Below are positions 1 to 10,202 of a stretch of 51,017 bases of DNA, piece after piece. How positions within the stretch are numbered: position 1 is the stretch's first letter; each line of letters opens with the position of its first letter. The DNA lies in assembly GCA_010912705.1 (NCBI GenBank), contig POWB01000005.1:132501-183517 (forward strand). The letters run 5' to 3'. The notes under the pieces are model-generated. The model did no database searches. It was given only the letters and a program-made list of their open reading frames with translations, and was not told where the DNA came from. The DNA comes from Halochromatium sp. (lineage in GTDB: Bacteria; Pseudomonadota; Gammaproteobacteria; Chromatiales; Chromatiaceae). A program made the position numbers and the translations under genes.

Positions 1-1681
<1,681 letters not shown>

Positions 1682-1784
1682 ATAACACCTAAACATTTTG
1701 GACTGCTGAGCGCACATCGCTCGCACCTCCACGATCTCACCGAACAACAGGCCATCGGCTCAACACCCGATGCGCCTCCGATTT

Positions 1785-1901
1785 TCCTGGCGACCAAAGA
1801 GCACTGGAACCACCTGATCCCATACCGAACTCAGCAGTGAAACGGTGCATCGCCGATGATAGTGTGGGGCCTCCCCATGCGAAAGTAGGTCATCGCCAGG
1901 G
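1785..1901 (+). rRNA. rrf: 5S ribosomal RNA
   Basis: The 5' end TCCTGGCGACC pairs with the 3' end CATCGCCAGGG to form helix I. The loop A-C segments CCACCTGATCCCATACCGAA and CTCAGCAGTGAAACG and the segment TAGTGTGGGGCCTCCCCATG are typical of gammaproteobacterial 5S rRNA. Length is about 117 nt. It lies in the usual place at the end of the rRNA operon. The 1682-1784 spacer contains no tRNA that I can fold. Confidence 0.97.
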
Positions 1902-1921
1902 TTTATTTTGCCGAAAGGCAC

Positions 1922-1958
1922 AAAAACCCACTTGCTCTTTGATGCAAGTGGGTTTTTT
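1922..1958 (+). terminator. Rho-independent terminator of the rRNA operon
   Basis: A perfect 9-bp stem, CCCACTTGC (1927-1935) with GCAAGTGGG (1944-1952), encloses an 8-nt loop. It is preceded by five A and followed by TTTTTT. The A tract on the left makes it usable in the other direction too, and the leftward prlC gene ends 92 bp away, so it may terminate both transcripts. Confidence 0.9.
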
Positions 1959-2049
1959 ATTGCCTGCTCAGATTCCGGGCAAATGAGAACGGGGTAAATG
2001 GGCCAGATGTCAAGAAAAGCCTCGGTCATACCTGCGCAGGTGTTGGTGA

Positions 2050-4095
2050 TCAGTTTTTCGGTGAATCGCTAATTCCGGTGTGTCGGAGGAGGGCGTCGAT
2101 CTTTGGCTCTCGACCACGAAAACCGACGTAGAGTTCCATCAGTTCAGCAGATCCTCCGCGCTCAAGGATCTGCTCGCGGAAGGCATGTCCGGTACTGGCG
2201 TCGAAAATTCCCCGCTCTTCGAACAGCGAGAAGGCATCTGCGGCTAGCAATTCAGCCCATTTGTAGCTGTAGTAGCCAGCTGCATAGCCACCAGAGAAGA
2301 TGTGCGAGAAGCCGTTAGCAAAGCGGTTGAAGGCTGGTAGTTGAATGGGTGATAGCTGGCTTCTGATCTCGCCGAGGATCTGCGTGAGACGGCTTCCTTT
2401 CTCTGGTACATACTCAAGGTGCAGACGGAAGTCAAACAGCGCGAGTTCGAGCTGCCGTATGGTTTGCATTGCAGACTGGAAGTTGCGTGCCGAACGCATG
2501 CGCTGATAAAGCGCTTCTGGAAGTGGTTCATTGGTTTGCCAATGAATGGCAAAGAGATTCAAGGCTTCAGGCTCCCAACACCAGTTTTCTAAGAATTGGC
2601 TGGGTAGCTCGACCGCATCCCAAGGTACGCCATTAATGCCCGCGACTGCCGGATAGTTGACGCGGGTTAACATGTGGTGCAAACCATGGCCAAACTCATG
2701 GAATAGGGTCTGCACTTCGTCATGGGTTAGAAGCGTCGGCTGACCAGTCAGGGTAGGTGAGAAATTGCAGACTAAATAGGCGGTTGGGAGCTGTTGTCGA
2801 TGCGAGCTGATGAGCCGGTTCGTGCACACATCCATCCAGGCCCCGCCGCGTTTTTTTTGGCGAGCGAAGGGATCGAGATAAAATTGAGCAATCAACTCAT
2901 CATTGCCGTTGATGATTTGATAGAAGCGGACGTCTGGATGCCAGACTTCGGCCTTGTCGGTTGCCTGCGTGATGCGAACATCGAACAGACGTTCTGCGAT
3001 CTGAAACATCCCTAAGAGTACGCGATCGAGCGAAAAATAAGGCTTAATTTCTTCGTCACTGATGGCATACTCTGACTGGCGTAAGCGTTCGGACCAATAG
3101 GGGGCATCCCAAGCCTCTAATCGCTCAGGGCCGCCATTGCTGCGTGCAAATGCTTGCAATGTCTCCATTTCTTTGCGTGCTTGCGGCGCAGAGCGCTGCG
3201 CGAGATCCTCCAGAAAGGCCATCACCTCGGTTGTGCTGCGAGCCATCTTTGGCTCAAGAGAGACTTCAGCGAAATTGTTGAAGCCAAGCAATTGAGCCTG
3301 TTCGTGCCGGAGGTTTAGCAGGTCCTCGATGACTTGAGTGTTGTCCCAGCGTCCGGCGTGCGGCCCCTGATCGGAGGCGCGAGTTGTGTACGCCTCATAG
3401 GCCTCCAGTCTGAGGTCTCTGCAATGCGCGTGTTTCATGATCGGCAGGTAGGAAGGCAGGTCTAGCGTGATGACCCAGCCGTCGACCCCGCGCTCTTCGG
3501 CAAGATGCCTCGCAAGGCTGATTGCGGATTCAGGTAGGCCATCGAGCGCTTGCACATCGGTGACTTGCTTTTGCCAGGCATTGGTAGCGTCTAGCAGGTT
3601 CTCCTCGAACTTAGCACTGAGCTGTGATAGCTGCCTACTGATCTCTTTGTAACGCGCCTTGGCTTGAGGAGGCAGATCGACACCTGCGAGGTGCATATCT
3701 CTCAGTGCATTCGAGAGCATCTTGCGCTGTGCGGAATCGAGATCATCCGTTTCGTAGACCTGTTTATAAGTGCGGTATAGAACCTCGTTGTGACCGACCT
3801 CGGTCGCGTATTCGCTTAGCTTTGGGAGGCAGGCATTGTAGGCTGTACGTAGTGCATCTGAGCTCATCACGGCGTTGAGATGGCTGACCGGCGACCAGGC
3901 ACGTGCGAGTCGGTCGTCTTCTTCTTCGATCGGCTGTACGAATCTATCCCAAGTGGCTGCACCGGTTTCCGCGGTTAATGTCTCGATCAGGCGTCTGCCA
4001 TCAGTGATCAGTTGATCGATTACAGGCTCGATATGCTCAGGTCTTATGGCGGAGAAGGGGGGAAGATCTTGGTCATTTAGGAGAGGATTTTGCAT
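2050..4095 (-). CDS. prlC: Oligopeptidase A (M3 family zinc metallopeptidase)
   Basis: Cytoplasmic thimet-type oligopeptidase that cleaves short peptides, including released signal peptides. The protein has 681 aa, the usual family length. The zinc site HEFGH lies near residues 466-470, followed by the downstream region with ELPSQFLENW that carries the third ligand (glutamate) expected for M3 peptidases. I chose the ATG at 4095 (MQNPLLND...) because homologues begin there. An upstream in-frame start at 4134 would add 13 residues without family support. The gene stands alone, pointing towards the rRNA operon, with an IS element about 220 bp upstream. No frameshift or missing key residue is seen. 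Confidence 0.95.
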   Translation of the reverse strand: MQNPLLNDQDLPPFSAIRPEHIEPVIDQLITDGRRLIETLTAETGAATWDRFVQPIEEEDDRLARAWSPVSHLNAVMSSDALRTAYNACLPKLSEYATEVGHNEVLYRTYKQVYETDDLDSAQRKMLSNALRDMHLAGVDLPPQAKARYKEISRQLSQLSAKFEENLLDATNAWQKQVTDVQALDGLPESAISLARHLAEERGVDGWVITLDLPSYLPIMKHAHCRDLRLEAYEAYTTRASDQGPHAGRWDNTQVIEDLLNLRHEQAQLLGFNNFAEVSLEPKMARSTTEVMAFLEDLAQRSAPQARKEMETLQAFARSNGGPERLEAWDAPYWSERLRQSEYAISDEEIKPYFSLDRVLLGMFQIAERLFDVRITQATDKAEVWHPDVRFYQIINGNDELIAQFYLDPFARQKKRGGAWMDVCTNRLISSHRQQLPTAYLVCNFSPTLTGQPTLLTHDEVQTLFHEFGHGLHHMLTRVNYPAVAGINGVPWDAVELPSQFLENWCWEPEALNLFAIHWQTNEPLPEALYQRMRSARNFQSAMQTIRQLELALFDFRLHLEYVPEKGSRLTQILGEIRSQLSPIQLPAFNRFANGFSHIFSGGYAAGYYSYKWAELLAADAFSLFEERGIFDASTGHAFREQILERGGSAELMELYVGFRGREPKIDALLRHTGISDSPKN

Positions 4096-4315
4096 AGGGC
4101 ACCAACGAAGTGAGCGGGCGCTCATCAGCGCCACTGGTGCAGTGGAAGGTGCCGGTTCCAGAGCTTGGTTTCAAATCTATTTAGGCGATTGCCGAAAAGC
4201 TCGTACCGAATTGCGTAGGATTTTCGTTTACCTTCAAGGAGCCTTGTCGGGCGCATAGCCGGGCTTTGTGACCGACGACGCGACGCAGAAGGCGGGCGAA
4301 AAGATAAGCAAGCTA

Positions 4316-4345
4316 GTGGTCTAGTATGGAAATCCTGATACAGTT
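4316..4345 (+). repeat. Left terminal inverted repeat of the IS630 element
   Basis: Begins GTGGTC directly after TA at 4314-4315. It shares 23 of 30 bases with the reverse complement of 5610-5639, including the blocks TGGAAATC and CAGTT. Confidence 0.8.
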
Positions 4346-4409
4346 TGGGATCTGTCAACGATATCATTATTATCTGGTTTGGTTTTCATGATTAAGCAAA
4401 TCACCAACG

Positions 4410-5603
4410 ATGCCACGCTGTACTCCAGAACCTGTCTCCCTCACCGATCGCGAACGCACGCAACTGCAGGCGTTGGTTCGTCAGCACAAAACGCCGCAAC
4501 AGCTCGCCACCCGGGCGCGGATCATTCTTGAAGCCGACGCCGGCCGTAACGTGAGCGAGACGGCTGCCGCATTGCAGGTGAGTCGCTCACTGGTTCAACG
4601 CTGGCGCCGACGTTGGCGCGAGCGTGCCGATCAACGGCTGGAGCAGCGCCTCAGCGATGAGCCGCGCCCGGGCACGCCAGCGACCTTCACCCCCGAGCAG
4701 ATCTGCGCGCTGATCGCCCTCGCCTGCGAGAAGCCCGTGCGCGAGGGGGTGACGCTCACGCGCTGGACCTATCCGGACTTGGCCGCGGAGGCGATCGAGC
4801 GCGAGATCGTGGAGAGCATCTCCCCGCACTCGATCGGGCGCTTCCTGCGCGAGGTCGATCTCAAGCCCCATCGCGTGGAAGGGTGGATCAATACCCCACG
4901 CGACGGCGACTTCACCGAGCGCTGTCAGGATGTCTGCGAGACCTATCGGCTCGCCCCGGAGCGGGCTGCCGAGGGCATCGAGACGTGCAGCATCGACGAG
5001 ATGACTGGCGTGAAGGCACTGGAGCGAGCGGCGCCGACCAAACCCGTGCGCCCCGGAAGCCCCGAACGCCAGGAATTCGAGTACATCCGCCACGGCACCT
5101 TGACCCTGATCGCCACCTTCTGCGTGGTCACCGGGAAGGTCTTCCACCACATCGGTCCGACCCGCACGGCGGAGGATTTCGCCGCCTACCTCACCGCCCT
5201 GTTCGCCCAGCGCGCAGCCGGGACGCAGTGGCACCTGGTCATGGACAACCTCAACATCCATTGCTCCGAGGAGGTTGTGCGCCTCATCGCTGAGTTGATT
5301 GGCTACACCGGCGATCTCGGCGTCAAAGGCCGCCGCGGCATCCTCGAATCGATGGCCACACGCACCGCGTTCCTCAGCGACCCGAGTCACCGCATCGTCT
5401 TCCACTTCACGCCCAAGCATGCCTCCTGGCTCAACCAGATCGAGATGTGGTTCTCCATCCTCGCGCGCAAAGTCCTACGCCGCGGCAACTTCACGTCGGT
5501 GGAGGATCTGGAGAAGCGCATCAGCGATTTCATCGACTTCTTCAATCGCACGCTGGCTAAGCCGTTCCGTTGGACCTATGAGGGAAAGCCGCTCGCAGCA
5601 TGA
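4410..5603 (+). CDS. IS630-family DDE transposase
   Basis: A 397-aa cut-and-paste transposase. The N-terminal part has a helix-turn-helix (roughly residues 35-60, [20 protein letters not shown]) for binding the IS ends. The DDE catalytic domain shows CSIDEMTG (first Asp), [10 protein letters not shown] (second Asp) and [15 protein letters not shown] (Glu), all typical of IS630 enzymes. The ATG at 4410 lies 94 bp inside the left IS end, and the stop is 6 bp before the right terminal repeat, so this one gene fills the element. No frameshift is visible, so the enzyme could be active. Confidence 0.93.
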   Translation: MPRCTPEPVSLTDRERTQLQALVRQHKTPQQLATRARIILEADAGRNVSETAAALQVSRSLVQRWRRRWRERADQRLEQRLSDEPRPGTPATFTPEQICALIALACEKPVREGVTLTRWTYPDLAAEAIEREIVESISPHSIGRFLREVDLKPHRVEGWINTPRDGDFTERCQDVCETYRLAPERAAEGIETCSIDEMTGVKALERAAPTKPVRPGSPERQEFEYIRHGTLTLIATFCVVTGKVFHHIGPTRTAEDFAAYLTALFAQRAAGTQWHLVMDNLNIHCSEEVVRLIAELIGYTGDLGVKGRRGILESMATRTAFLSDPSHRIVFHFTPKHASWLNQIEMWFSILARKVLRRGNFTSVEDLEKRISDFIDFFNRTLAKPFRWTYEGKPLAA

Positions 5604-5609
5604 ATGAAC

Positions 5610-5639
5610 AACTGCCTCATGATTTCCACTCCGGACCAC
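5610..5639 (-). repeat. Right terminal inverted repeat of the IS630 element
   Basis: On the minus strand it begins GTGGTC and matches the left end at 23 of 30 positions. TA follows at 5640-5641. Confidence 0.8.
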
Positions 5640-5665
5640 TAGTATGAGCGTTGACAGAAATCGCC

Positions 5666-6238
5666 TTAATTGGTCAAGAAGCCGCTGTTCTCGATGTCTG
5701 GCACTCGACCCGAGCGCAGCATGCGACGCTGATCGCGCTCTGGTCGCGGTTTGAACAAGCGCGGGATACAGAGATAGTGTTGCCATAGCTCTTTGCGAGC
5801 AGCGTCCTCTGCTGAAGAGCCAATCGGTTGCCAATCATCGGCACCTGTCGCGAGCTTAAAGACCCCGCCCTGGCCGAAGGCATAGATACGGTAGGCGCCG
5901 TTTGGTGTGCAGCGGATACCCTCGAAGGTCAGATTGCGAGTCCCGTTGTTGGCTTCGGCGACGATGGTGTAGCGTACGACTCCGTCGCGACCAGTGGCGA
6001 GGCTTGCGCCGTCGATGTAATAGTCGAAGCGCTCGTCGGGGCGGTCTATGCTCATCTTGATTAGGTTGCCATCCTCGGGCCAGTCCGGAAGACTGACGGC
6101 GGCCTCCGCCCATTTTGCGCCGGGCTTGATGCTCTTTGGCACCACCTCTTCAGGTCCGAACACAAATGGCGATTCGCTTGTCGCAGATGAGGCCATTGTC
6201 AATAGGCTTAAACCGATGATTAGGCTAGATAAGCGCAT
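5666..6238 (-). CDS. CNP1-like family exported protein
   Basis: A 190-aa protein resembling the CNP1-like family (first named from a Neisseria protein of unknown function). It starts with a hydrophobic signal segment (MRLSSLIIGLSLLTMASSA, residues 1-19), so it is probably periplasmic or outer-membrane linked. The rest shows family-like patterns: LPDWPEDGNLI, YYIDGASL, GRDGVVRYT and FEGIRCTPNGAYRIYAFG. The ATG at 6238 is chosen because it places the signal peptide at the N terminus; an earlier start at 6280 would put 14 charged residues before it. Divergent from the carbonic anhydrase gene, with 135 bp between them. Molecular function unknown. Confidence 0.75.
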   Translation of the reverse strand: MRLSSLIIGLSLLTMASSATSESPFVFGPEEVVPKSIKPGAKWAEAAVSLPDWPEDGNLIKMSIDRPDERFDYYIDGASLATGRDGVVRYTIVAEANNGTRNLTFEGIRCTPNGAYRIYAFGQGGVFKLATGADDWQPIGSSAEDAARKELWQHYLCIPRLFKPRPERDQRRMLRSGRVPDIENSGFLTN

Positions 6239-6373
6239 GCTCTTGGGGCTCTTGGGTCGGTATAGGATCGATCGCAGCATAGCAAAGCGGAAGGGGAACC
6301 TCAGATCCTAGGGTGCTGGTCGTGGTAGCATTTCGTACAAAGCGATCATCCCAAGGGGTTCCAGCATAGCGCG

Positions 6374-6913
6374 ATGAACAATGTCAGGAGTTATCAAGGG
6401 CTCGAGCCACGCGTTGCGGCCGATGCCTGGATCGATGAGACGGCTGTGGTTATTGGCCACGTGGAGATTGGGGCTCAGGCATCGATCTGGCCAACTGCCG
6501 TTCTACGCGGCGATATCAACCGTATCTACGTTGGCGCCGGGAGCAATGTACAGGATGGCTCGGTGCTCCATGTTTCGCACGACAGTCGTTTTCTCCCGGG
6601 CGGTGCGCCAACCATTGTGCATGAGCGTGTCACCATTGGTCATCAGGCGACCCTCCATGGTTGCGAGGTTCAGGATCACTGTTTGATCGGTATCGGTGCC
6701 AGGGTGCTTGATCGAGCCATCTTGCGCCCTCGACTGATGTTAGCGGCCGGCGCTGTTGTTCCGCCCGGGAAGGTTCTGCAAAGTGGCTTCATGTACATCG
6801 GAGCACCGGCCAAGCCGGCACGCACACTGACTGATCTTGAGCTTGAATATCTGGATTATGCCGCTCAGCATTACGTCGAACTGGCGATCAGCCACCGTGC
6901 GACGGCACTCTAG
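6374..6913 (+). CDS. yrdA: Gamma-class carbonic anhydrase / YrdA-like hexapeptide-repeat protein
   Basis: A 179-aa left-handed beta-helix protein. Hexapeptide repeats run from about residue 20 to 145 (for example IGHVEIGAQASIWPTAVLRG and VTIGHQATLHGC). The three histidines expected to bind metal are visible in VLHVSHD and in IGHQATLHGC. The family includes YrdA/PaaY proteins and gamma carbonic anhydrases. Many YrdA-type members have weak or undemonstrated CO2 hydration activity, so enzyme function is a family inference. It starts at ATG 6374, with a divergent upstream gene on the minus strand. Confidence 0.85.
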   Translation: MNNVRSYQGLEPRVAADAWIDETAVVIGHVEIGAQASIWPTAVLRGDINRIYVGAGSNVQDGSVLHVSHDSRFLPGGAPTIVHERVTIGHQATLHGCEVQDHCLIGIGARVLDRAILRPRLMLAAGAVVPPGKVLQSGFMYIGAPAKPARTLTDLELEYLDYAAQHYVELAISHRATAL

Positions 6914-7075
6914 TGATCTTGCGCGAGGTGGCAGCGAAGGCTGCTTGCGCATGCGCATGGTGTTAGCGATTCAAAACAGAGAAACTGCTGCTGTTCCTAG
7001 GCTGTAGTAGTGATCAAGCCGCGCCTGGTAACCGTTGTACTCCATCAGTCTGCGAGGCTGCAGCTTGACTAGGTG

Positions 7076-7693
7076 ATGTCCAAGATCCTGCCAATCTTTG
7101 CGATTCTGTTACTGAGCCTGCTGCTGCTCTGGCTTCTGCTTGCCTGGGACCCTGCTCCAATCAGCGCGACCAGTCATGACCAGCTCAAGCTTGAGGCGCA
7201 CCCTGTGGGTGGGGAGTTCGAGCTGAGCTCGGCTCAGGGGCCAGTAAAGCTCTCGGATCTTAAGGGGAAGCTAGTATTGCTGTATTTTGGCTATACCGCC
7301 TGCCCCGACATTTGTCCGACGAATTTGGCCATCATCGCCCTTGCGCTGCGCGAGCTAACCAGGGACGAACTCGATGCTGTGCAGGTGGTCTTCGTCAGTG
7401 TTGATCCTGAGCGGGACACCCCCGAACGGCTTGCTAGTTATGTCGGCTACTTTCATCCACGCATGATCGGGCTCACAGGGTCTGCGCAGGCAGTGGCCAA
7501 CGCCGCCAAGCAGTACGGAGCCGCCTATCAACGGAGCGACGCAGGTGACTCTGCGATGGGTTATATGATTGACCATTCCGCCTACACCTATGTCATCGAT
7601 CGATCCGGACGCTTGGTCGAGGTGCTCGGTCATGCAACACCGGCTGAAGAGATTGTCGCCATCTTGCGTCATCATCTCTCGGCTTTGGGCTAG
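7076..7693 (+). CDS. senC: SCO1/SenC family copper-binding protein
   Basis: A 205-aa membrane-anchored thioredoxin-fold protein that helps deliver copper to the CuA centre of cytochrome oxidases or protects against redox stress. An N-terminal membrane segment (about residues 5-24, rich in Leu) anchors it facing the periplasm. The copper ligands are the CxxxC pair in TACPDICP (Cys76 and Cys80) and His167 in MIDHSAY. The phrase VSVDPERDTPERL is a family signature. An adjacent GTG at 7073 precedes the ATG; the ATG at 7076 is preferred. The next gene on the same strand encodes cytochrome c4, which fits a role in respiratory-chain assembly. Confidence 0.92.
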   Translation: MSKILPIFAILLLSLLLLWLLLAWDPAPISATSHDQLKLEAHPVGGEFELSSAQGPVKLSDLKGKLVLLYFGYTACPDICPTNLAIIALALRELTRDELDAVQVVFVSVDPERDTPERLASYVGYFHPRMIGLTGSAQAVANAAKQYGAAYQRSDAGDSAMGYMIDHSAYTYVIDRSGRLVEVLGHATPAEEIVAILRHHLSALG

Positions 7694-7720
7694 ACTGCAG
7701 GCTTGCAACAAGGATCGGAT

Positions 7721-7737
7721 CTTGCTGTTTCAGCAAG
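7721..7737 (+). terminator. Short hairpin after senC, possible weak terminator
   Basis: A perfect 7-bp stem, CTTGCTG with CAGCAAG, encloses a TTT loop 27 bp after the senC stop. There is no T tract behind it, so termination is uncertain. The rest of 7694-7931 holds the promoter of the next gene and otherwise nothing recognisable. Confidence 0.3.
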
Positions 7738-7830
7738 CTTGGCCATGTGCAAGACAGCGTCGGCTCGGGTGGAACTTCTACCCTAGCAAGCCGTCTCTAG
7801 CCAGCACAGGCTCGGAGCATAGGTTGCGCA

Positions 7831-7860
7831 TTGACCTAAATCGTTAATTTCTGATATAAA
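7831..7860 (+). promoter_or_regulatory. Sigma-70 type promoter for the cytochrome c4 gene
   Basis: TTGACC (7831-7836) and TATAAA (7855-7860) are separated by 18 bp, each with one mismatch to consensus. Transcription would start near 7867, giving a leader of about 65 nt before the ATG at 7932. The assignment is by pattern only. Confidence 0.6.
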
Positions 7861-7931
7861 GCCGGATTTGCATGGTCAAGGCTCAAGCCGGTGGCCGGCC
7901 ATCCACGAACATCGACTCAACGGTAGTGACT

Positions 7932-8582
7932 ATGAAGACATCGCTGATCGCCGGAATCTTTTCCTCCACCGTGCTAACTCTTGTTGGCATCAATGTAGCC
8001 TCTGCGAGTGGGCTCTCGACCGACATCGGTGGTGACGCGCAGAAGGGAAAAGAGAAGGCAGGCCAGATCTGTCAAGCCTGTCATGGCCTGGACGGTAACG
8101 GTATCCCCGGTCAGCCAGTTTGGCCGAAGCTGGCGGCTCAGCATCCGCGCTATATCTACAAGCAGCTCCAGAATTTCAAGAACAACGAGCGCTGGAATGC
8201 GCAGATGTCGCCGATGGCAATGCCACTCAGTGATGAGGAGATGCGTAACCTCGCTGCCTACTATTCAAGTCTCGAGCAATCTGGTGGAACCGCTGAAGAA
8301 GCGCTGGTAGCCAAAGGTGAGCGCATCTATCGAGCCGGAAATTCTGCTACGGGCGTTCCTGCCTGCTCGGGCTGCCACGGGCCGGCAGGACTCGGTAGTA
8401 ATCTAGCACGCTTCCCGCGGATTGCTGGCCAACACTCTGAGTACACTGCACAAACGCTTGGATATTTCCGCAGTACCGAGCGTGCAAATGACCCGAATGG
8501 GATGATGCGCGGCGTCGCTGCAAACCTGAAGGACGATGAGATTGAGGCGGTTGCCGCCTATATCGAAGGTCTCAGTCAGTAA
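7932..8582 (+). CDS. Dihaem cytochrome c4
   Basis: A 216-aa periplasmic electron carrier with two similar class I cytochrome c domains. The haem sites are CQACH (residues 47-51) and CSGCH (145-149), with downstream methionines (MSPMAMP and NGMMRG) as likely axial ligands. A signal peptide covers about residues 1-26 with cleavage near ASA. The ATG at 7932 is chosen because it begins the signal peptide; an earlier frame start at 7872 would add 20 residues in front. Cytochrome c4 commonly passes electrons to terminal oxidases, and the upstream senC gene fits that. Its own promoter and a following hairpin suggest a single-gene transcript. Confidence 0.95.
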   Translation: MKTSLIAGIFSSTVLTLVGINVASASGLSTDIGGDAQKGKEKAGQICQACHGLDGNGIPGQPVWPKLAAQHPRYIYKQLQNFKNNERWNAQMSPMAMPLSDEEMRNLAAYYSSLEQSGGTAEEALVAKGERIYRAGNSATGVPACSGCHGPAGLGSNLARFPRIAGQHSEYTAQTLGYFRSTERANDPNGMMRGVAANLKDDEIEAVAAYIEGLSQ

Positions 8583-8610
8583 CTTCGATCCTACGCAGGC
8601 TATCCAGCGT

Positions 8611-8636
8611 TGAGGCTGGCTTTACTGCCAGCCTCA
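8611..8636 (+). terminator. Hairpin terminator after cytochrome c4
   Basis: A perfect 10-bp stem, TGAGGCTGGC (8611-8620) with GCCAGCCTCA (8627-8636), has a 6-nt loop and begins 29 bp after the stop codon. The T tract after it is poor (TCT), so it may act as a Rho-assisted or mRNA-stabilising hairpin. Confidence 0.55.
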
Positions 8637-8715
8637 TCTGCAGCTGATGTGCGCCTAACCAAAGGGCACATCTCCCGCATTGTCCTGCTGCTTCGACTGA
8701 CCCCACCGGAAAACA

Positions 8716-9504
8716 GTGAACAGCCTGCGCCTGCTCACCTTCAATATCCAGGCGGGAATCGAATCGCGACGCTATCGCGATTATGTCGCCAATAGCTGGA
8801 AACACCTGATCCCGCACGCCGCACGGCAACGCAATCTGACCAGTATTGGTGCGCTGCTAAGGGGCTTTGACATCATCGGCCTGCAAGAGGTGGATGCCGG
8901 TAGCCTGCGTAGTGCTTACATCGATCAGGCTCAGTATCTCGCACAAGAGGCAGGCTATCCTTATTCGCTCTCGCAAGTAAACCGCGAACTCGGCCGTCTC
9001 GCCCGGCACAGCAACGGATTACTGAGTCGGATCAAGCCAAGTGTAGTCACCGAGCATAAATTACCAGGGCTCCCGGGTCGAGGCGCCATGGTGGTTGAGT
9101 TTCCCACAAGCATCGATGAGCCCTTTGCCGTCTGCGTACTCCATCTCGCGCTTGGGCGTCGAGCCCAGCGCCGCCAGCTTAATTATCTGATAGAGATCGC
9201 GCGAAGCTACCGGATGATCGTGCTTATGGGGGATTTCAACTGCGGATGCGGCTCTCGGATGCTGAGAGTCGCGATTGCTACAGCGGGTCTGCGTGGTCTC
9301 GACTGCGAGCTGAAGACCTTCCCGAGCTGGCGTCCTGAGCGCAATCTTGACCACATCTTGGTCTCGCCGCAGCTACGGATTACCGCAGCCCGTGTGCTCG
9401 ACTATGCGCTCTCCGATCATCTGCCCATCAGCATGGAGGTTAAGCTGCCTGAGGGGGTCGAGCTTCTAAGGTCCGATACAGCCGTTATGACCGATGTCGC
9501 TTAA
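8716..9504 (+). CDS. Endonuclease/exonuclease/phosphatase family protein
   Basis: A 262-aa protein of the metal-dependent EEP fold (DNase I, exonuclease III, inositol phosphatase). Visible motifs in order are LTFNIQAG (Asn), GLQEVD (metal-binding Glu), VLHLALG, LMGDFNCG (Asp/Asn) and YALSDHLPIS (Asp-His), the complete catalytic set. The substrate cannot be told from sequence. The start is GTG at 8716, since no ATG precedes the conserved SLRLLTFNIQ strand. The stop overlaps by 4 bp the stop of the convergent zinc-ribbon gene. No signal peptide is seen, so it is probably cytoplasmic. Confidence 0.85.
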   Translation: MNSLRLLTFNIQAGIESRRYRDYVANSWKHLIPHAARQRNLTSIGALLRGFDIIGLQEVDAGSLRSAYIDQAQYLAQEAGYPYSLSQVNRELGRLARHSNGLLSRIKPSVVTEHKLPGLPGRGAMVVEFPTSIDEPFAVCVLHLALGRRAQRRQLNYLIEIARSYRMIVLMGDFNCGCGSRMLRVAIATAGLRGLDCELKTFPSWRPERNLDHILVSPQLRITAARVLDYALSDHLPISMEVKLPEGVELLRSDTAVMTDVA

Positions 9505-10088
9505 TCCTGGACATAGAAGTAGCGCCATGGCCCTAGCTCTAAGTGCTCGAGTAATCTGAAGAGTGCCGGTAAAGGTCGACCTTCGCCCGGAAAGACTGGC
9601 TCCAGGTTGATCAGGAGACGCCCAAAACCACCCTGGCGTCCCCAGTTCCAACGCCAAGCAGGCTCCTCTGCGCCGCAGTCGGCGCAATGAAGTTTGGGCG
9701 AATCGTCGCTCTCGGTTTGATCAAGCTGTGCACGCCAATCAGCTAAGGGGCGCCGACACCCTAGGCAGCGGGGTGGGCGGCTATTGCGTCCGAGACGGCT
9801 CACCGGGCAAGCGAACGGCCCCTCAAGCTCAATCTCAAATCCTGTTGCCCCAAGTGGTTCTTGATCAAGCTGCACGGCGCAGCCGGTGAAGCCGATGTAC
9901 TCAAACAAACGGTTGCCGGGCGGGAAGCGCGTCGCACTGGTTAACGATCTGCTGCTGATCAACTGGCCATCGCTAAGGAGCTCAGAGAGACAGGCGGTGG
10001 GTGCTACGGCCATCGGGTCCTCGGGTGCCAATAGTAGTCGGCCGTTGTGTAGACGCAGGTCTACTGAGGGAATTGACAGGCTCATCAT
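9501..10088 (-). CDS. Conserved hypothetical protein with a zinc-ribbon-like CxxC pair
   Basis: A 195-aa protein I do not recognise. The central part carries CLGC and, about 30 residues later, CADC, the spacing of a zinc ribbon. Around them are FACPVSRLGRNSRPP and AWRWNWGRQGGFGR. The C terminus is rich in aromatic residues (GPWRYFYVQD). There is no signal peptide or membrane segment. It starts with two adjacent ATG codons (10088 and 10085). Its 3' end overlaps the EEP-family gene by 4 bp. No function is proposed. Confidence 0.6.
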   Translation of the reverse strand: MMSLSIPSVDLRLHNGRLLLAPEDPMAVAPTACLSELLSDGQLISSRSLTSATRFPPGNRLFEYIGFTGCAVQLDQEPLGATGFEIELEGPFACPVSRLGRNSRPPRCLGCRRPLADWRAQLDQTESDDSPKLHCADCGAEEPAWRWNWGRQGGFGRLLINLEPVFPGEGRPLPALFRLLEHLELGPWRYFYVQD

Positions 10089-10180
10089 CAGCCGTAGTCA
10101 CTCTCAACTGGTATTAGGAACCTCGAGTCAGCCATGACGTTGATGGCGCGTCACCACCCTAGGGCGGAGATAAAGCCGCT

Positions 10181-10195
10181 GCCTTAGGCTAAGGC
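10181..10195. repeat. 15-bp palindrome downstream of the BMC gene
   Basis: GCCTTAG and CTAAGGC surround a single G, 7 bp after the BMC gene's stop on the minus strand. The loop is too short for a normal terminator and there is no T tract. It could be an operator-like site or chance. The rest of 10089-10202 shows nothing else. Confidence 0.3.
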
Positions 10196-10202
10196 GTTGA
10201 CT

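Larger units (their letters stand above)
4316..5639 (+). mobile_element. Complete IS630-family insertion sequence flanked by TA
   Basis: A 1324-bp element carrying one transposase gene. Its two 30-bp ends (4316-4345 and 5610-5639) are inverted repeats identical at 23 of 30 positions, both beginning GTGGTC. The element is bordered by TA at 4314-4315 and at 5640-5641, as expected for IS630/Tc1-type insertion into a TA target. With a full-length transposase and both ends present it looks intact and potentially mobile. It sits between the upstream region of prlC and the 3' end of the CNP1-like gene and disrupts no recognisable gene. Confidence 0.85.

Noticed and set aside
1682..1784. Possible tRNA between 23S and 5S
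   Set aside because: No cloverleaf or T-loop sequence can be formed.
4587..5420. 277-codon minus-strand frame in the IS element
   Set aside because: Antisense to the transposase, whose DDE motifs are intact.
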